This document shows positions 1 to 7,908 of a stretch of 64,000 bases of DNA, piece by piece. Position numbers and translations under genes: made by a program. Source of the stretch: JAXGZG01 sp040771825 (lineage in GTDB: Bacteria > Bacillota > Sulfobacillia > Fermentithermobacillales > Fermentithermobacillaceae). Position 1 is the first letter of the stretch; each line of letters opens with the position of its first letter. The notes under the pieces were generated by a model that saw nothing but the letters and a program-made list of their open reading frames with translations, ran no database searches and had not been told where the DNA came from. The stretch lies in contig JAXGZG010000001.1 of assembly GCA_040771825.1 (NCBI GenBank), forward strand, positions 771,743-835,742, given 5' to 3'.

Positions 1-137
1 CTTACGACCCGGGCTGCCGGCATGTCCCTTACGGCCCACGCCACGTGCCGCTCTAGGGCTTTTTCGAATTCTCTACGGTTGGCGCCTTTCAGACCCAGTT
101 CACCGTACCTAATTAGCAGGACTTCCTCCATACTCAT
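1..137 (-). CDS. thiI: tRNA 4-thiouridine synthase ThiI (N-terminus, cut by window edge)
   Basis: Only the first 45 or so codons are in the window; the gene continues past base 1. The minus-strand reading begins M-S-M-E-E-V-L-L and then shows IRYGELGLKG, the signature opening of the ThiI ferredoxin-like/THUMP region. The family transfers sulfur to uridine 8 of tRNA, and in many bacteria also to thiazole for thiamine, using persulfide from a cysteine desulfurase. The start at 137 is preceded by GGAGGA at about 9 bases; a second ATG two codons later is possible. It lies directly downstream of a cysteine desulfurase on the same strand, the usual sulfur donor pairing. Identification is good, but the catalytic PP-loop and rhodanese parts are outside the window. 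Confidence 0.87.
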   Translation of the reverse strand, partial: MSMEEVLLIRYGELGLKGANRREFEKALERHVAWAVRDMPAARVV

Positions 138-155
138 TTGTGCTTTCCTCCGTGT

Positions 156-1376
156 CTATCTCTTTCGGGGAGAAACTCTCCATGCCCGGAGGGACTCCAA
201 AGATTCCGAAAGGGCCGCAATAGCGGCACTAACGTCATCTTCTGTGGTGTAGCGGGACATAGAGAACCTAATGGAGCCCAGGGCTTCGCTCTCACTACGG
301 CCCAAGGCCAAAATGGTTGGGCTGGGTTTGGCTTTGTGAGATGAACAAGCCGACCCGGTTGATACGTATACCCCCCTTTGTTCCAGGGCATGAAGAACGC
401 TCTCTCCCCTGTACCCGGGGAACGAGAAATGCACTATGTAGGGTGCAACCTTGCCTTCACTGGGGCCGTGCAGGATCGCGTCAGGGGATACGGCCAGTAC
501 GCCGTGGACTAGCATCTGCCGCAGACGGCTCAGACGTTCCAGTGCCTCCTCCCTGCCTGTCTTCCATAGGTCGCATGCGGCGCCAAACCCAACTATGCCC
601 GGGACGTTTTCTGTGCCCGAACGGAGCCCCGATTCCTGTCCTCCTCCGAAAGTCAGGGGAAGCAGCGAGAGACCTTTTCGGACATACAAGGCCCCCGCAC
701 CTTTTGGACCGTGTATCTTGTGAGCGCTCATTGCGAAAGTATCGACGCCCCATTCTTTGGGCCTACACTGCAGTCTGGCGAAGCCTTGCACGCCATCAAC
801 GTGAAACCGGGGACGTTTGGGGCCCAGTCTCGACATAGCGCGGCCGATTTGCTCACAGGGCTCGATGGTACCGATCTCGTTTTGCACCAACATAATTGAG
901 ACAAGGGCAGTGTTTGGCCTCACAGCGTCTAGGACGGCATCGGGGTCTATGAACCCGTCTTGGTCAACTTCCAAGAAGGTGATGTCGTAGTCCCTAGCTC
1001 TCAAATACTCGCAGGCCTCAGTGACAGACGGGTGTTCCACTGCAGATGCGATGATGTGGTTTCGCTTTTCTCCCACCTCCCCAAGGGTACCGAAAATAGC
1101 CCAGTTGTTGGCCTCGGTACCCCCGGAGGTAAAGTAAATCTCCTCGGGAAGGGCTTCTATCAGGGAGGCCACAGAGGACCTAGCCTTTGTCACGAGATCC
1201 TGTGCCCGCGAGCCCAGATCGTGTAGGGACGAAGGATTTCCCCATTCGTCCCGCATTACTTGTGCCATGGCATCCACTGCTTCGGGGGCGGGTTTTGTGG
1301 TAGAAGAGTTGTCCATGTATACGATGCTCCGGTTGTGGTCCCTTGTGGTCAACTGCGTCCCTCCATTCTCCTTCAT
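156..1376 (-). CDS. cysteine desulfurase (NifS/IscS family)
   Basis: A 406-residue PLP-dependent aminotransferase-fold enzyme that removes sulfur from cysteine as a protein-bound persulfide. SAHKIHGPKG near residue 217 carries the Schiff-base lysine (about Lys220). STGSACSS near 339-346 carries the persulfide-forming cysteine (about Cys344) in the extended mobile loop typical of the IscS/NifS group. The longest frame begins 13 codons upstream, but the ATG at 1376 sits behind GGGGGAG with short spacing, so that start is preferred. Its stop lies 19 bases before thiI on the same strand, so it most likely supplies sulfur to ThiI for tRNA 4-thiouridine. No scaffold or isc/suf genes are adjacent. 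A divergent tRNA thiolation gene starts 120 bases away, making this a tRNA sulfur-modification locus. Confidence 0.93.
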   Translation of the reverse strand: MKENGGTQLTTRDHNRSIVYMDNSSTTKPAPEAVDAMAQVMRDEWGNPSSLHDLGSRAQDLVTKARSSVASLIEALPEEIYFTSGGTEANNWAIFGTLGEVGEKRNHIIASAVEHPSVTEACEYLRARDYDITFLEVDQDGFIDPDAVLDAVRPNTALVSIMLVQNEIGTIEPCEQIGRAMSRLGPKRPRFHVDGVQGFARLQCRPKEWGVDTFAMSAHKIHGPKGAGALYVRKGLSLLPLTFGGGQESGLRSGTENVPGIVGFGAACDLWKTGREEALERLSRLRQMLVHGVLAVSPDAILHGPSEGKVAPYIVHFSFPGYRGESVLHALEQRGVYVSTGSACSSHKAKPSPTILALGRSESEALGSIRFSMSRYTTEDDVSAAIAALSESLESLRAWRVSPRKR

Positions 1377-1496
1377 TTGTCTCCCCCGTATTCTACTACT
1401 TCGAGGCAGAGGCAATCCTCCTCCCCCTTTGTGGCATACGCTTCTTCAGTTTACAATTGTTAAGGGAATTTGGCGCCGTCTAAGGGGTGATCGTGG

Positions 1497-2234
1497 GTGG
1501 CAAGACTTTTCTCAAGAGAACTCTATTCCCAAGTCGGCAAGGCCATAGAGGATTACGGCCTGATCCAGGATGGGGATCACGTAATGATGGGCATCTCTGG
1601 AGGCAAAGACAGCCTTGTGATGTCGCGAATACTGGCGGAACTCCAAAACAGGGCTCCTGTGAAGTTCACTCTCGTGGCCGTGACAGTCGATCCAGGTGAG
1701 CCCAGCGGTTTCTCTCAGGACGACATCGCCGCCATGGAGAGGTTCTTCTTGGACTTAGGTGTACCCTATCGGGTCAAAAGCACGAGTATCGCCAGGATAC
1801 TGCAGGTGCACCCCACAGAGGATACGCTTTGCTCCCTTTGCGCCAACCTGAGAAGAGGCGCTCTTTATAGAACTGCCCAGGACATAGGCGCCGGGAAAGT
1901 CGCCTTAGGGCACCATCTGGATGATGCCATTGAGACTTTGTTTCTTAACATGTTCTATCAGGGTAGTCTCCGCTGCTTCCAGCCCAAAACCAAGTTAACT
2001 CGATCTGGGGTGGAATCCATCAGACCGCTCATCTATGTTGCCGAGAAAGAGATCGCGTGTTCTGCCACTCGGCTGGGGCTGCCCATCATTTCGCCCAAGT
2101 GTTCTCTAGCAGGCTGCACCCGTCGCCAATCCATGAAAGAATTGGTCACTTCGCTTTCCCAGACCATACCGGGCTTTCGGAACCAGGTGCGCGGCGCTCT
2201 GAAAGACCTTTGGCTACCCAAGCAGAAGATTTGA
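1497..2234 (+). CDS. TtcA-like tRNA thiolation enzyme (PP-loop ATPase)
   Basis: A 245-residue PP-loop protein. SGGKDS at 34-39 is the ATP pyrophosphatase loop that adenylates the target base. CSLC at 112-115 plus later cysteines at about 202 and 207 resemble the three cysteine ligands of the [4Fe-4S] cluster in TtcA, which makes 2-thiocytidine at tRNA position 32. GHHLDD at 138-143 is the conserved second nucleotide-binding block of the TtcA/TilS superfamily. The GTG at 1497 is chosen because AGGGGTGAT precedes it by about 7 bases. The gene is divergent from the cysteine desulfurase, which fits a shared sulfur supply. Its last 21 bases overlap the convergent orphan gene. The exact modified base (s2C32 or another) cannot be settled by reading alone. 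Confidence 0.85.
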   Translation: MARLFSRELYSQVGKAIEDYGLIQDGDHVMMGISGGKDSLVMSRILAELQNRAPVKFTLVAVTVDPGEPSGFSQDDIAAMERFFLDLGVPYRVKSTSIARILQVHPTEDTLCSLCANLRRGALYRTAQDIGAGKVALGHHLDDAIETLFLNMFYQGSLRCFQPKTKLTRSGVESIRPLIYVAEKEIACSATRLGLPIISPKCSLAGCTRRQSMKELVTSLSQTIPGFRNQVRGALKDLWLPKQKI

Positions 2235-2846
2235 TATGCCTTTCTTGCCGCGCTTCCGATCCCTTCGGGAAAACCCAAGCATGAGCGCATAGCGCATGTC
2301 CCTGACCTCAAGGGATAACTTCCTTACTCCCTGATCTAGTCTCAAAATGTCGGCCCTTTGCCGGGCGAAGTGAGAACGAATCTCCCTACGGAGGTCCAGG
2401 ATCATCTCTTTGATAGAAGCCTCAGAAGGCTCGTCATCATGAAGAAGCGTACCGGAAGTTGCCGTAACATCTGGCGGCATTGACGGCAGTGGCAATGGCA
2501 AGGGCGGCGGCATCGATGTTGGCAAAGGCGGTAAGGTTAACGCCGAAGCCGTCTCCATTATGGCCAAAACCTGTTCCGGCCAGGTAAGTTTGCTTTTCCT
2601 ATTGGCGAGGCGACCAAGTATCTCGTGGTCCGGGGTTCCGTCAAGTCGCTCTTTGGAGATGAAGGCGATCACCGGAACCAACTCTTCTGGTACAGTTTTG
2701 CACTCCTCGAGTCCCAACATTTCACCGAAGACAGCTTGCAGGCTAAGCGTCTCTTGGGGAGTCATGCCAAGTCTCTTCCCTACATCGGCCCAAAGCAGGC
2801 CAGAACTCTCATTGTCCGCGCCGGCGCCAGTATGTCTTATTACCAA
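2214..2846 (-). CDS. hypothetical protein with proline-rich linker
   Basis: I do not recognise this 210-residue protein. Residues 1-95 are a soluble, helix-rich segment of the kind seen in small DNA-binding or adaptor domains (LLWADVGKRLGM, PDHEILGRLANRKS). Residues about 105-128 are a strongly proline-rich linker (PPPLPLPLP), and 140-195 form a charged, probably coiled-coil helix ending in a very basic tail (RRDRKRGKKG). The start is a TTG at 2846; the next in-frame triplet upstream is a stop two codons away, and GGAG lies 11 bases before it. A good TATAAT box lies about 25-30 bases upstream of the start. The 3' end overlaps the convergent TtcA-like gene by 21 bases. It is a single-gene unit, so context gives no function. 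Confidence 0.6.
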   Translation of the reverse strand: MVIRHTGAGADNESSGLLWADVGKRLGMTPQETLSLQAVFGEMLGLEECKTVPEELVPVIAFISKERLDGTPDHEILGRLANRKSKLTWPEQVLAIMETASALTLPPLPTSMPPPLPLPLPSMPPDVTATSGTLLHDDEPSEASIKEMILDLRREIRSHFARQRADILRLDQGVRKLSLEVRDMRYALMLGFSRRDRKRGKKGISNLLLG

Positions 2847-2871
2847 GATAGGTCACTCTCCATGGTTCCCA

Positions 2872-2901
2872 TTATATGGTATATTCCACCTTGATGGAAA
2901 G
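2872..2901 (-). promoter_or_regulatory. putative sigma-A promoter of the proline-rich orphan
   Basis: On the minus strand TATAAT is an exact -10 match, with TTTCCA (4 of 6) about 18 bases upstream. The predicted start of transcription falls inside the short leader of the gene starting at 2846. The -35 is weak, so confidence is moderate. Confidence 0.42.
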
Positions 2902-3033
2902 ATCCCTTCTTTAGGAACCCAGCATCTGTGGGCTTGTCAAACCAAATGGTGTAACCTCTTTGGGAATTGTGTTAGACTTAAGCGTGGTGACCATGGGTCG
3001 TACGAATTCATTACAGGAAGGTGCGATAACTCC

Positions 3034-5136
3034 ATGAGCGATCTGTCCCTATTGATCCATCCCCGCTCGATCGCCGTGATCGGAGCTTCTAAAACTCCAG
3101 GCAAGATCGGATATGCGGTGATCGAGAACATCAAATCCAGTGGTTACAAGGGTGAGGTGTATCCGGTCAACCCCAAGGAAGAAGAAATAGCCGGATATCC
3201 CGCCTACTCCTCGGTCAGGGCTATTGGCAAGCCCGTCGATGTGGCTGTCTTCTGTGTCCCGGCCGCGGCTTCCCTGGCAATAGCCGAGGATTGCGGAAAA
3301 GCCGGCGTCAAGCACCTAATCGTTATCACCGCAGGCTTCAAGGAAATCGGCGGAGAGGGTAAAGTACTTGAGCAGAACCTCGTCAAAATCGCAAGGAAAT
3401 ACGGAATGCGCATCACCGGCCCCAACAACCTCGGAGTTATGGACACCCACACTCCTTTCAACGCCACCTTCGCCAAGGACTTCCCGCAGAAGGGGAACAT
3501 AGCTTTCATATCTCAGAGCGGGGCTTTGTGCGTGGCCATCTTGGACTGGAGCTTGAAGCGGGGCATCGGCTTCAGCCAGTTCATCAGCGTGGGCAACAAA
3601 GCCGACCTTAACGAGGCAGACTTCATTGAGGCTGCTTCTGAAGACCCCAATACCAAAGTCATCTGCCTGTACCTTGAAGATGTGGTAGATGGAGACCGTT
3701 TCATAGAAGCTGCCCGAGAAGCCACCAAGCGTGTGCCCGTAATTGTGCTGAAGTCTGGGATTACTGCGGCGGGAGCCAAAGCGGCTTCTTCCCACACTGG
3801 GGCTTTGGCAGGGTCCAACACAGCTTATGATGCGGCTTTGCGGCACGCGGGTGTGCTCCGTGCTTCCACCATGACAGAGCTTTTCGACCTGGCAATCGCC
3901 TTTACTACCCAGCCTATCCCCAAGGGTAAGAACATTGTGGTGGTCACCAACTCTGGCGGTCCCGGCATCGTGGCTTCCGACTCGGTGGAGACCAACGGCC
4001 TCAATATGGCGCGGTTTACTCCGGAGACCACAAAGAAGCTTAGCGAGAAACTTCCGCCTACAGCCAACATCCACAACCCTGTGGACGTGGTGGGTGACGC
4101 TCACGCTGATCGATACAAGATAGCTCTTGAAGAGACCCTGGCCGACCCCAACGTCGATGCCGCTATCGTCTTGCTGAGCCCCACTGCGGTGCTAGACACT
4201 AAAGAAGCCGCCGAGATAACCGAAGAGGTTGCTAAGAATCATCCGGACAAGGCTTTCGTGGCGTCTTTCATGGGAGGACTCAAGGTTGAAGTCGGCGTAA
4301 ACCACCTCAACGCGGTGGGAATACCCACTTACCCCTTCCCTGAGCCCGCTATCGCGACTCTTCGCGGCATGATTCAGTTTGGCGAGATTAGGAAGGAAGT
4401 ATCCGAGAGCCAAGAGTGGACCTTTGACGACGTGCAGAAGGACAAGGTGCGAGCCATCTTCGATAGAGTCCGTGCTGACGGCCGTGATCTCCTCTTGGGA
4501 CCTGAAGCCGCTGAAGTGTCCGAACTCTACAAGATTCCCGCGGCCCCCTCTAAGCTGGCCACTTCGGCCAATGAGGCGGCGGACTTTGCAGAATCCCTCG
4601 GTTATCCGGTTGTTATGAAGATAGCGTCTCCTGACATCATGCACAAGACTGACGTAGGAGGCGTCAAGGTGAACCTCAACTCCAAGGATGAGGTAGTCTC
4701 GGCATTTGCCTCCATCATGGAGAATTCTCAAAAGGGAGTGCCTGACGCCAAGATCTACGGGGTCGAGGTACAGAAGATGATGCCTAAGGGTGACGAGCTG
4801 ATTATTGGCATGACCACGGACCCGACCTTTGGACCCATGGTGGCTTTCGGTTCCGGCGGAATTCTGGTGAACCTGTTGCAGGACGCCTCATTCCGTTTGG
4901 CTAAGGGCCTGTCCCGAGGAGAGGTGCACGCCATGATCCAAGAGACCAAGGCGTACACTATTCTCAAGGGCTTCCGCGGCGCTGCCCCTGATGACATACC
5001 GGCTCTTGAAGAAGCCATCGGGCGCGTGGCACAGCTTTGCAGGGATTTCCCGGAAATAACCGAGTTGGATATTAACCCTGTGTTTGCATATCCCCAGGGA
5101 CTATCCGCTTTGGACGTCAAGATCAAGATCAAGTAG
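3034..5136 (+). CDS. ADP-forming acyl-CoA/acetate-CoA ligase, fused alpha-beta
   Basis: A 700-residue single-chain NDP-forming acyl-CoA synthetase. It converts acyl-CoA plus ADP and phosphate to the acid, CoA and ATP, making ATP in fermentation of sugars or amino acids. Residues about 7-130 are the CoA-binding Rossmann domain (RSIAVIGASKTPGKIGY). A succinyl-CoA-ligase-like segment follows, with SSHTGALAG holding the phosphohistidine at about His254. The C-terminal 220 residues are an ATP-grasp domain (PVVMKIASPDIMHKTDVGGV, ending TELDINPVFAYPQG). The open frame extends upstream to 2560, but the ATG at 3034 lies 10 bases after AGGAAGGTG and begins the conserved domain. It is a stand-alone gene with a hairpin just downstream. 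Substrate range (acetate, branched or aryl acids) is not visible. Confidence 0.92.
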   Translation: MSDLSLLIHPRSIAVIGASKTPGKIGYAVIENIKSSGYKGEVYPVNPKEEEIAGYPAYSSVRAIGKPVDVAVFCVPAAASLAIAEDCGKAGVKHLIVITAGFKEIGGEGKVLEQNLVKIARKYGMRITGPNNLGVMDTHTPFNATFAKDFPQKGNIAFISQSGALCVAILDWSLKRGIGFSQFISVGNKADLNEADFIEAASEDPNTKVICLYLEDVVDGDRFIEAAREATKRVPVIVLKSGITAAGAKAASSHTGALAGSNTAYDAALRHAGVLRASTMTELFDLAIAFTTQPIPKGKNIVVVTNSGGPGIVASDSVETNGLNMARFTPETTKKLSEKLPPTANIHNPVDVVGDAHADRYKIALEETLADPNVDAAIVLLSPTAVLDTKEAAEITEEVAKNHPDKAFVASFMGGLKVEVGVNHLNAVGIPTYPFPEPAIATLRGMIQFGEIRKEVSESQEWTFDDVQKDKVRAIFDRVRADGRDLLLGPEAAEVSELYKIPAAPSKLATSANEAADFAESLGYPVVMKIASPDIMHKTDVGGVKVNLNSKDEVVSAFASIMENSQKGVPDAKIYGVEVQKMMPKGDELIIGMTTDPTFGPMVAFGSGGILVNLLQDASFRLAKGLSRGEVHAMIQETKAYTILKGFRGAAPDDIPALEEAIGRVAQLCRDFPEITELDINPVFAYPQGLSALDVKIKIK

Positions 5137-5165
5137 GTTTGCATTGCACTGAATGAGATGCGTAG

Positions 5166-5189
5166 GTGGCGCGGGGTCACTCGCGCCAC
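5166..5189. terminator. hairpin between convergent genes
   Basis: GTGGCGCG (5166-5173) pairs perfectly with CGCGCCAC (5182-5189) across an 8-base loop. It sits between the stop of the acyl-CoA synthetase (+) and the stop of the PHP gene (-). There is no clear T-run on either side, so it may act as an RNA-stabilising or weak bidirectional terminator. Confidence 0.45.
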
Positions 5190-5242
5190 TTCCACTTACG
5201 AAACTCCCACCCGTAAGGAAGACTAAAGTCCCCACAGGCATC

Positions 5243-6145
5243 CTAGGGGGAAGCCAGTTCTCTTAAGCGCAGCACAGTTTCGTAGCTTACAGTAACGCTT
5301 CCCAGATCTCCGCCTTCCCCTGACGGTATTCCGTGGAAGTCGGAACCGCCTGTTACTACCAAGCCGTTCCGGGTTGCGAGATCCGCGTACTTCTTCGCAG
5401 TGCGGCTATCGTGATCTGGGTGGTAGGCCTCAATGCCCAAGAGACCGCGTTCAATGAGCGTTGGAAGCAGGCTATCTGCCTTGGCTGTTCCGGGGTGAGC
5501 CCATACGGGCACTCCACCCGATCGTCTAATGGCCCAAACCGCATCATGAGGGGACAAGTGTTCCCTATCTACAAATCCCGGCCTACCTATTCCCAGAAAC
5601 TTCTGGAAAGCTTCTTTTACTGATGTTACGTACCCTTTCTCAACCATTGCCATGGCTATGTGGGGTCTTCCGGCTGACTCGCCGGAAGCGAGTTCCTGTA
5701 CTCTGTCCAAATCCACTGGGTAGCCTAGGGAAGCCATCTTGTGGACCATTCGCCCCAGCCGGATGTTTCGCGACTCTCTCAGGCCAGTGAGAGTGTCCTG
5801 AAAGGCACCTAGTGTGAGGGGAACATAATACCCCAAAATGTGCAGTTCTCGCCCCCTCCACTGGCTGTTGATCTCGACGCCAGGGATGATCTCTACGCCG
5901 TAGGAATGGTGTCCGGACTCAATCAGGAGGTTGACACCTGACGTGGTGTCGTGATCGGTGATGGCTATGGCAAAGACGCCCGAAGAGGCGGCCAGCGTCA
6001 TGACTTCATGTGGGCTGAGGCGCCCGTCAGAAGCGCTGGTATGGACGTGCAAATCGGCAGTCTTGGTTCCAAATAGAGAAAAGCCCTGGCCACGACCAGG
6101 TCTCTCCCCATGAGGCATAGATGAATTGGGTCTGGGTGCAGTCAT
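5243..6145 (-). CDS. PHP-domain phosphoesterase (YciV/RNase AM-like)
   Basis: A 300-residue PHP-family metal hydrolase. The core begins at about residue 29 with DLHVHTSASDG, then AITDHDT near 60, PGVEIN, the H of AHPG, and the late GGSDFHG. These are the His/Asp/Glu ligands for the trinuclear metal site. The closest well-studied relatives remove nucleotides from 3',5'-bisphosphates or the 5' ends of RNA. The first 28 residues are poorly conserved, and the ATG at 6145 has only a weak ribosome site, so the true start may be the internal ATG ten codons on. The start lies 11 bases after spoVS, so co-transcription with spoVS is likely. Being next to the decayed rny gene, it may belong to the same RNA-metabolism neighbourhood; that is inference. 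Confidence 0.82.
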   Translation of the reverse strand: MTAPRPNSSMPHGERPGRGQGFSLFGTKTADLHVHTSASDGRLSPHEVMTLAASSGVFAIAITDHDTTSGVNLLIESGHHSYGVEIIPGVEINSQWRGRELHILGYYVPLTLGAFQDTLTGLRESRNIRLGRMVHKMASLGYPVDLDRVQELASGESAGRPHIAMAMVEKGYVTSVKEAFQKFLGIGRPGFVDREHLSPHDAVWAIRRSGGVPVWAHPGTAKADSLLPTLIERGLLGIEAYHPDHDSRTAKKYADLATRNGLVVTGGSDFHGIPSGEGGDLGSVTVSYETVLRLRELASP

Positions 6146-6156
6146 GGTAGCAAAAA

Positions 6157-6459
6157 CTAGTCTCTTGGTCCCACTATTAGCTTTATAGCCGTGCGTTCTT
6201 GACCATCGATCATGATGTCAGTAAATGCTGGGACACACACGAGATCGATGCCGCTCGGAGCCACAAAACCTCTAGCGATGGCTACTGCCTTAATAGCTTG
6301 GTTGACTGCGCCGGCGCCGATGCCCTGGATCTCAGCGTACCCTCGTTCCCTGATCACTCCCGCAAGTGCCCCGGCCACCGCATTGGGGTTTGACCGTGAG
6401 GATACTTTAAGAACTTCTACCGAACTTGCTTCCCGGCGGTCTACATTGGTTACTCCCAC
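6157..6459 (-). CDS. spoVS: stage V sporulation protein SpoVS
   Basis: A small Alba-like protein of 100 residues. The core matches SpoVS nearly block for block: EVLKVSSRSNPNAVAGALAG, IQGIGAGAVNQAIKAVAIARG, and a long conserved C-terminal stretch containing PSGIDLVCVPAFTD. SpoVS is needed for spore coat assembly and stage V progression in Bacillus and affects cell division. The GTG at 6459 follows GGGGGGATAATA and gives a start about 14 residues longer than the Bacillus protein; the valine codon at the usual start is GTA, so the extension is probably real. The gene is intact although the genes immediately upstream are broken, and it has its own strong promoter. It supports a spore-forming host. 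Confidence 0.93.
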   Translation of the reverse strand: MGVTNVDRREASSVEVLKVSSRSNPNAVAGALAGVIRERGYAEIQGIGAGAVNQAIKAVAIARGFVAPSGIDLVCVPAFTDIMIDGQERTAIKLIVGPRD

Positions 6460-6527
6460 TATTATCCCCCCGCTACGTAGCATGACAAAACTGAGATATC
6501 CTACCTATTATTTGCCAGTTCGTACCT

Positions 6528-6556
6528 ATTCTACTGGCGGTCACCGCGTTTGGCAA
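6528..6556 (-). promoter_or_regulatory. sigma-A-type promoter of spoVS
   Basis: On the minus strand TTGCCA (6551-6556) and TAGAAT (6528-6533) are separated by exactly 17 bases, each matching 5 of 6 consensus positions. It lies between the stop of the broken ymdB and the spoVS start, so spoVS can be expressed independently of the decayed genes. No good sigma-H -35 was seen although a GTAGAATAG block resembles a sigma-H -10. Confidence 0.6.
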
Positions 6557-6586
6557 TGGTCTTTTTGGGGATAGGGCAAATGCGAA

Positions 6587-7369
6587 CTACTCTCTAATCA
6601 GAATTCGTTCAATAGTCCGAGCAACACCAGATGCCGATATCTCACAAAACACCGCGTTCAACTGGCATTTTCCCTTAGCGGGTTCGTGCCTGACAGGCAA
6701 TTGGGTCAAGAAACGTCTTTGGATTATTTCTCGCTTGACTCCGATTACACCTTCAAAGCTGCCTGTCATTCCTGCATCGGTAATATAGGCGGTGCCTTTG
6801 GGGAGAATCGTATCATCGGCTGTTAGGACGTTATCGATCCCAAATAGGGCGCTTACTCTCCCGTTCCCACGTGATAGCCAGCGGCTATCTTCTCTGGTGC
6901 TTCGGCGTGAAAGTCCACCATAATGAGGGAAGTAGTTGCCACAAAACTGACGATTTCCAGGTCTAGGGTTCTGAAAGGGCAATCTAGATTTTGGGGGTAA
7001 AGACTCGGCCGCCCAACATTAATGACGCCTACAAGCTTGTCCCGTTGCGGGCCTGGAATATCTGAACCCCTGCCTGGGACGCCGGGAGGTAATTCATAGG
7101 CCGAATCCTCTTATCAGAATCCAAACTTGGAAGAATTTCTTTTTTGTCCCATATGGTTTTCTGAAGTTAGAACATCTACCGGAGGAATAAGAGTTCGCCA
7201 GGCTACTCGGGGTCAAACCGTTGCCGCCTGCCGCGTTTTCGCCATTAGCGACCACAAAATCAGCGTCGTATCTGTCTGTGAGAGAGGGCAGGTGTTTCGC
7301 TGAAACTTCCTGCTGATGACCACGAATATCTCCTACGAAAATAGGGTTCATTGCGTCGCTCACGGTCAT
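6587..7369 (-). pseudogene. ymdB: broken ymdB (TIGR00282-type metallophosphoesterase)
   Basis: Fragments in different frames together make one YmdB-like protein. The N-terminal frame (7094-7369) reads PIFVGDIRG and VVANGENAAGG. Mid-frame pieces read VDFHAEAPEKIAAG. The C-terminal frame (6587-6982) reads LTADDTILPKGTAYITDAGMTGS and ends ERILIRE. YmdB is a phosphodiesterase that works with RNase Y and influences late adaptive responses in Bacillus. The GTHTH active-site block before LTADD is replaced by GIDN, so the damage includes loss of catalytic residues as well as frameshifts. Its ATG overlaps the preceding broken gene by ATGA, so the ancestral operon packing is preserved. Pseudogene is favoured; a local sequencing or assembly fault is the alternative. 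Confidence 0.8.
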
Positions 7370-7891
7370 TTGTCGAAAACCAAAACCCGTTCTCCCTCTC
7401 TCAAAGCCACCAGCTTCCTGGGGCTCTCCATGGCTCGCACTTGTTCTAGCATCTCCTGAAGAAACAACCTTGCCGGTACAGCGTAATCTTCTCCGTCTTC
7501 GAATTCGTCAAGACTCTCGCATGCGGGCACAACCTTAGCGTTTTGCCGCACAAGGTCCACAGTAAGATTGAGTTCACCGGGACAGAGAGTAGCCACATCC
7601 CGTTCCACCTGAAAGGAGTAGAAGCGCTCCATGCGTTCCCAGCGGGTCCTAACCAAACCGGCCTTCGCTACGGTTAAGGAACCGTGAACACATCCACAAG
7701 AATCCTTATGGTATCGGCCAATTTGGTTCGGCCGCCGGCATTCATGGGCCCCGGCATGAACACCATTCCCAAGGCCTTTTGGCCAGCAGAGGTCAAACGT
7801 GGCTCTGAATACTTCTGGATATGCCGCAGAAGGGTCGCAGGACATCAATGTCCCGTCTGAGAGAAGCTTCCTCAGTCTTCTTCCTTCGCAT
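7366..7891 (-). pseudogene. broken gene of unknown family between rny and ymdB
   Basis: An ATG at 7891 follows AAGGAGC at good spacing, and the stop TGA overlaps the ymdB ATG, so one gene of roughly 175 codons once filled this interval. Reading needs at least two frame changes: MRRKKTEEASLRRDID, then a shift to PEVFRATFDLCWPK, then GMVFMPGPMNAGGRTKLADTIRILVDVF, then back to a frame ending KLVALREGERVLVFDK. I do not recognise the family. Conserved-looking blocks (PGPMNAGGRTK and RMERFYSFQVERD) could anchor a profile search. It shares the decay of its two neighbours. Confidence 0.55.
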
Positions 7892-7908
7892 GGATCTGCT
7901 CCTTCTGG

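Noticed and set aside
2460..2530. Tandem-like GGC/GGT-rich stretch
   Set aside because: It is simply the coding sequence of the proline-rich hinge read on the other strand, without exact repeat units.
3316..4104. A 262-residue open frame opposite the acyl-CoA synthetase
   Set aside because: It lies entirely on the antisense strand of a strongly conserved gene and has no recognisable motifs or ribosome site.
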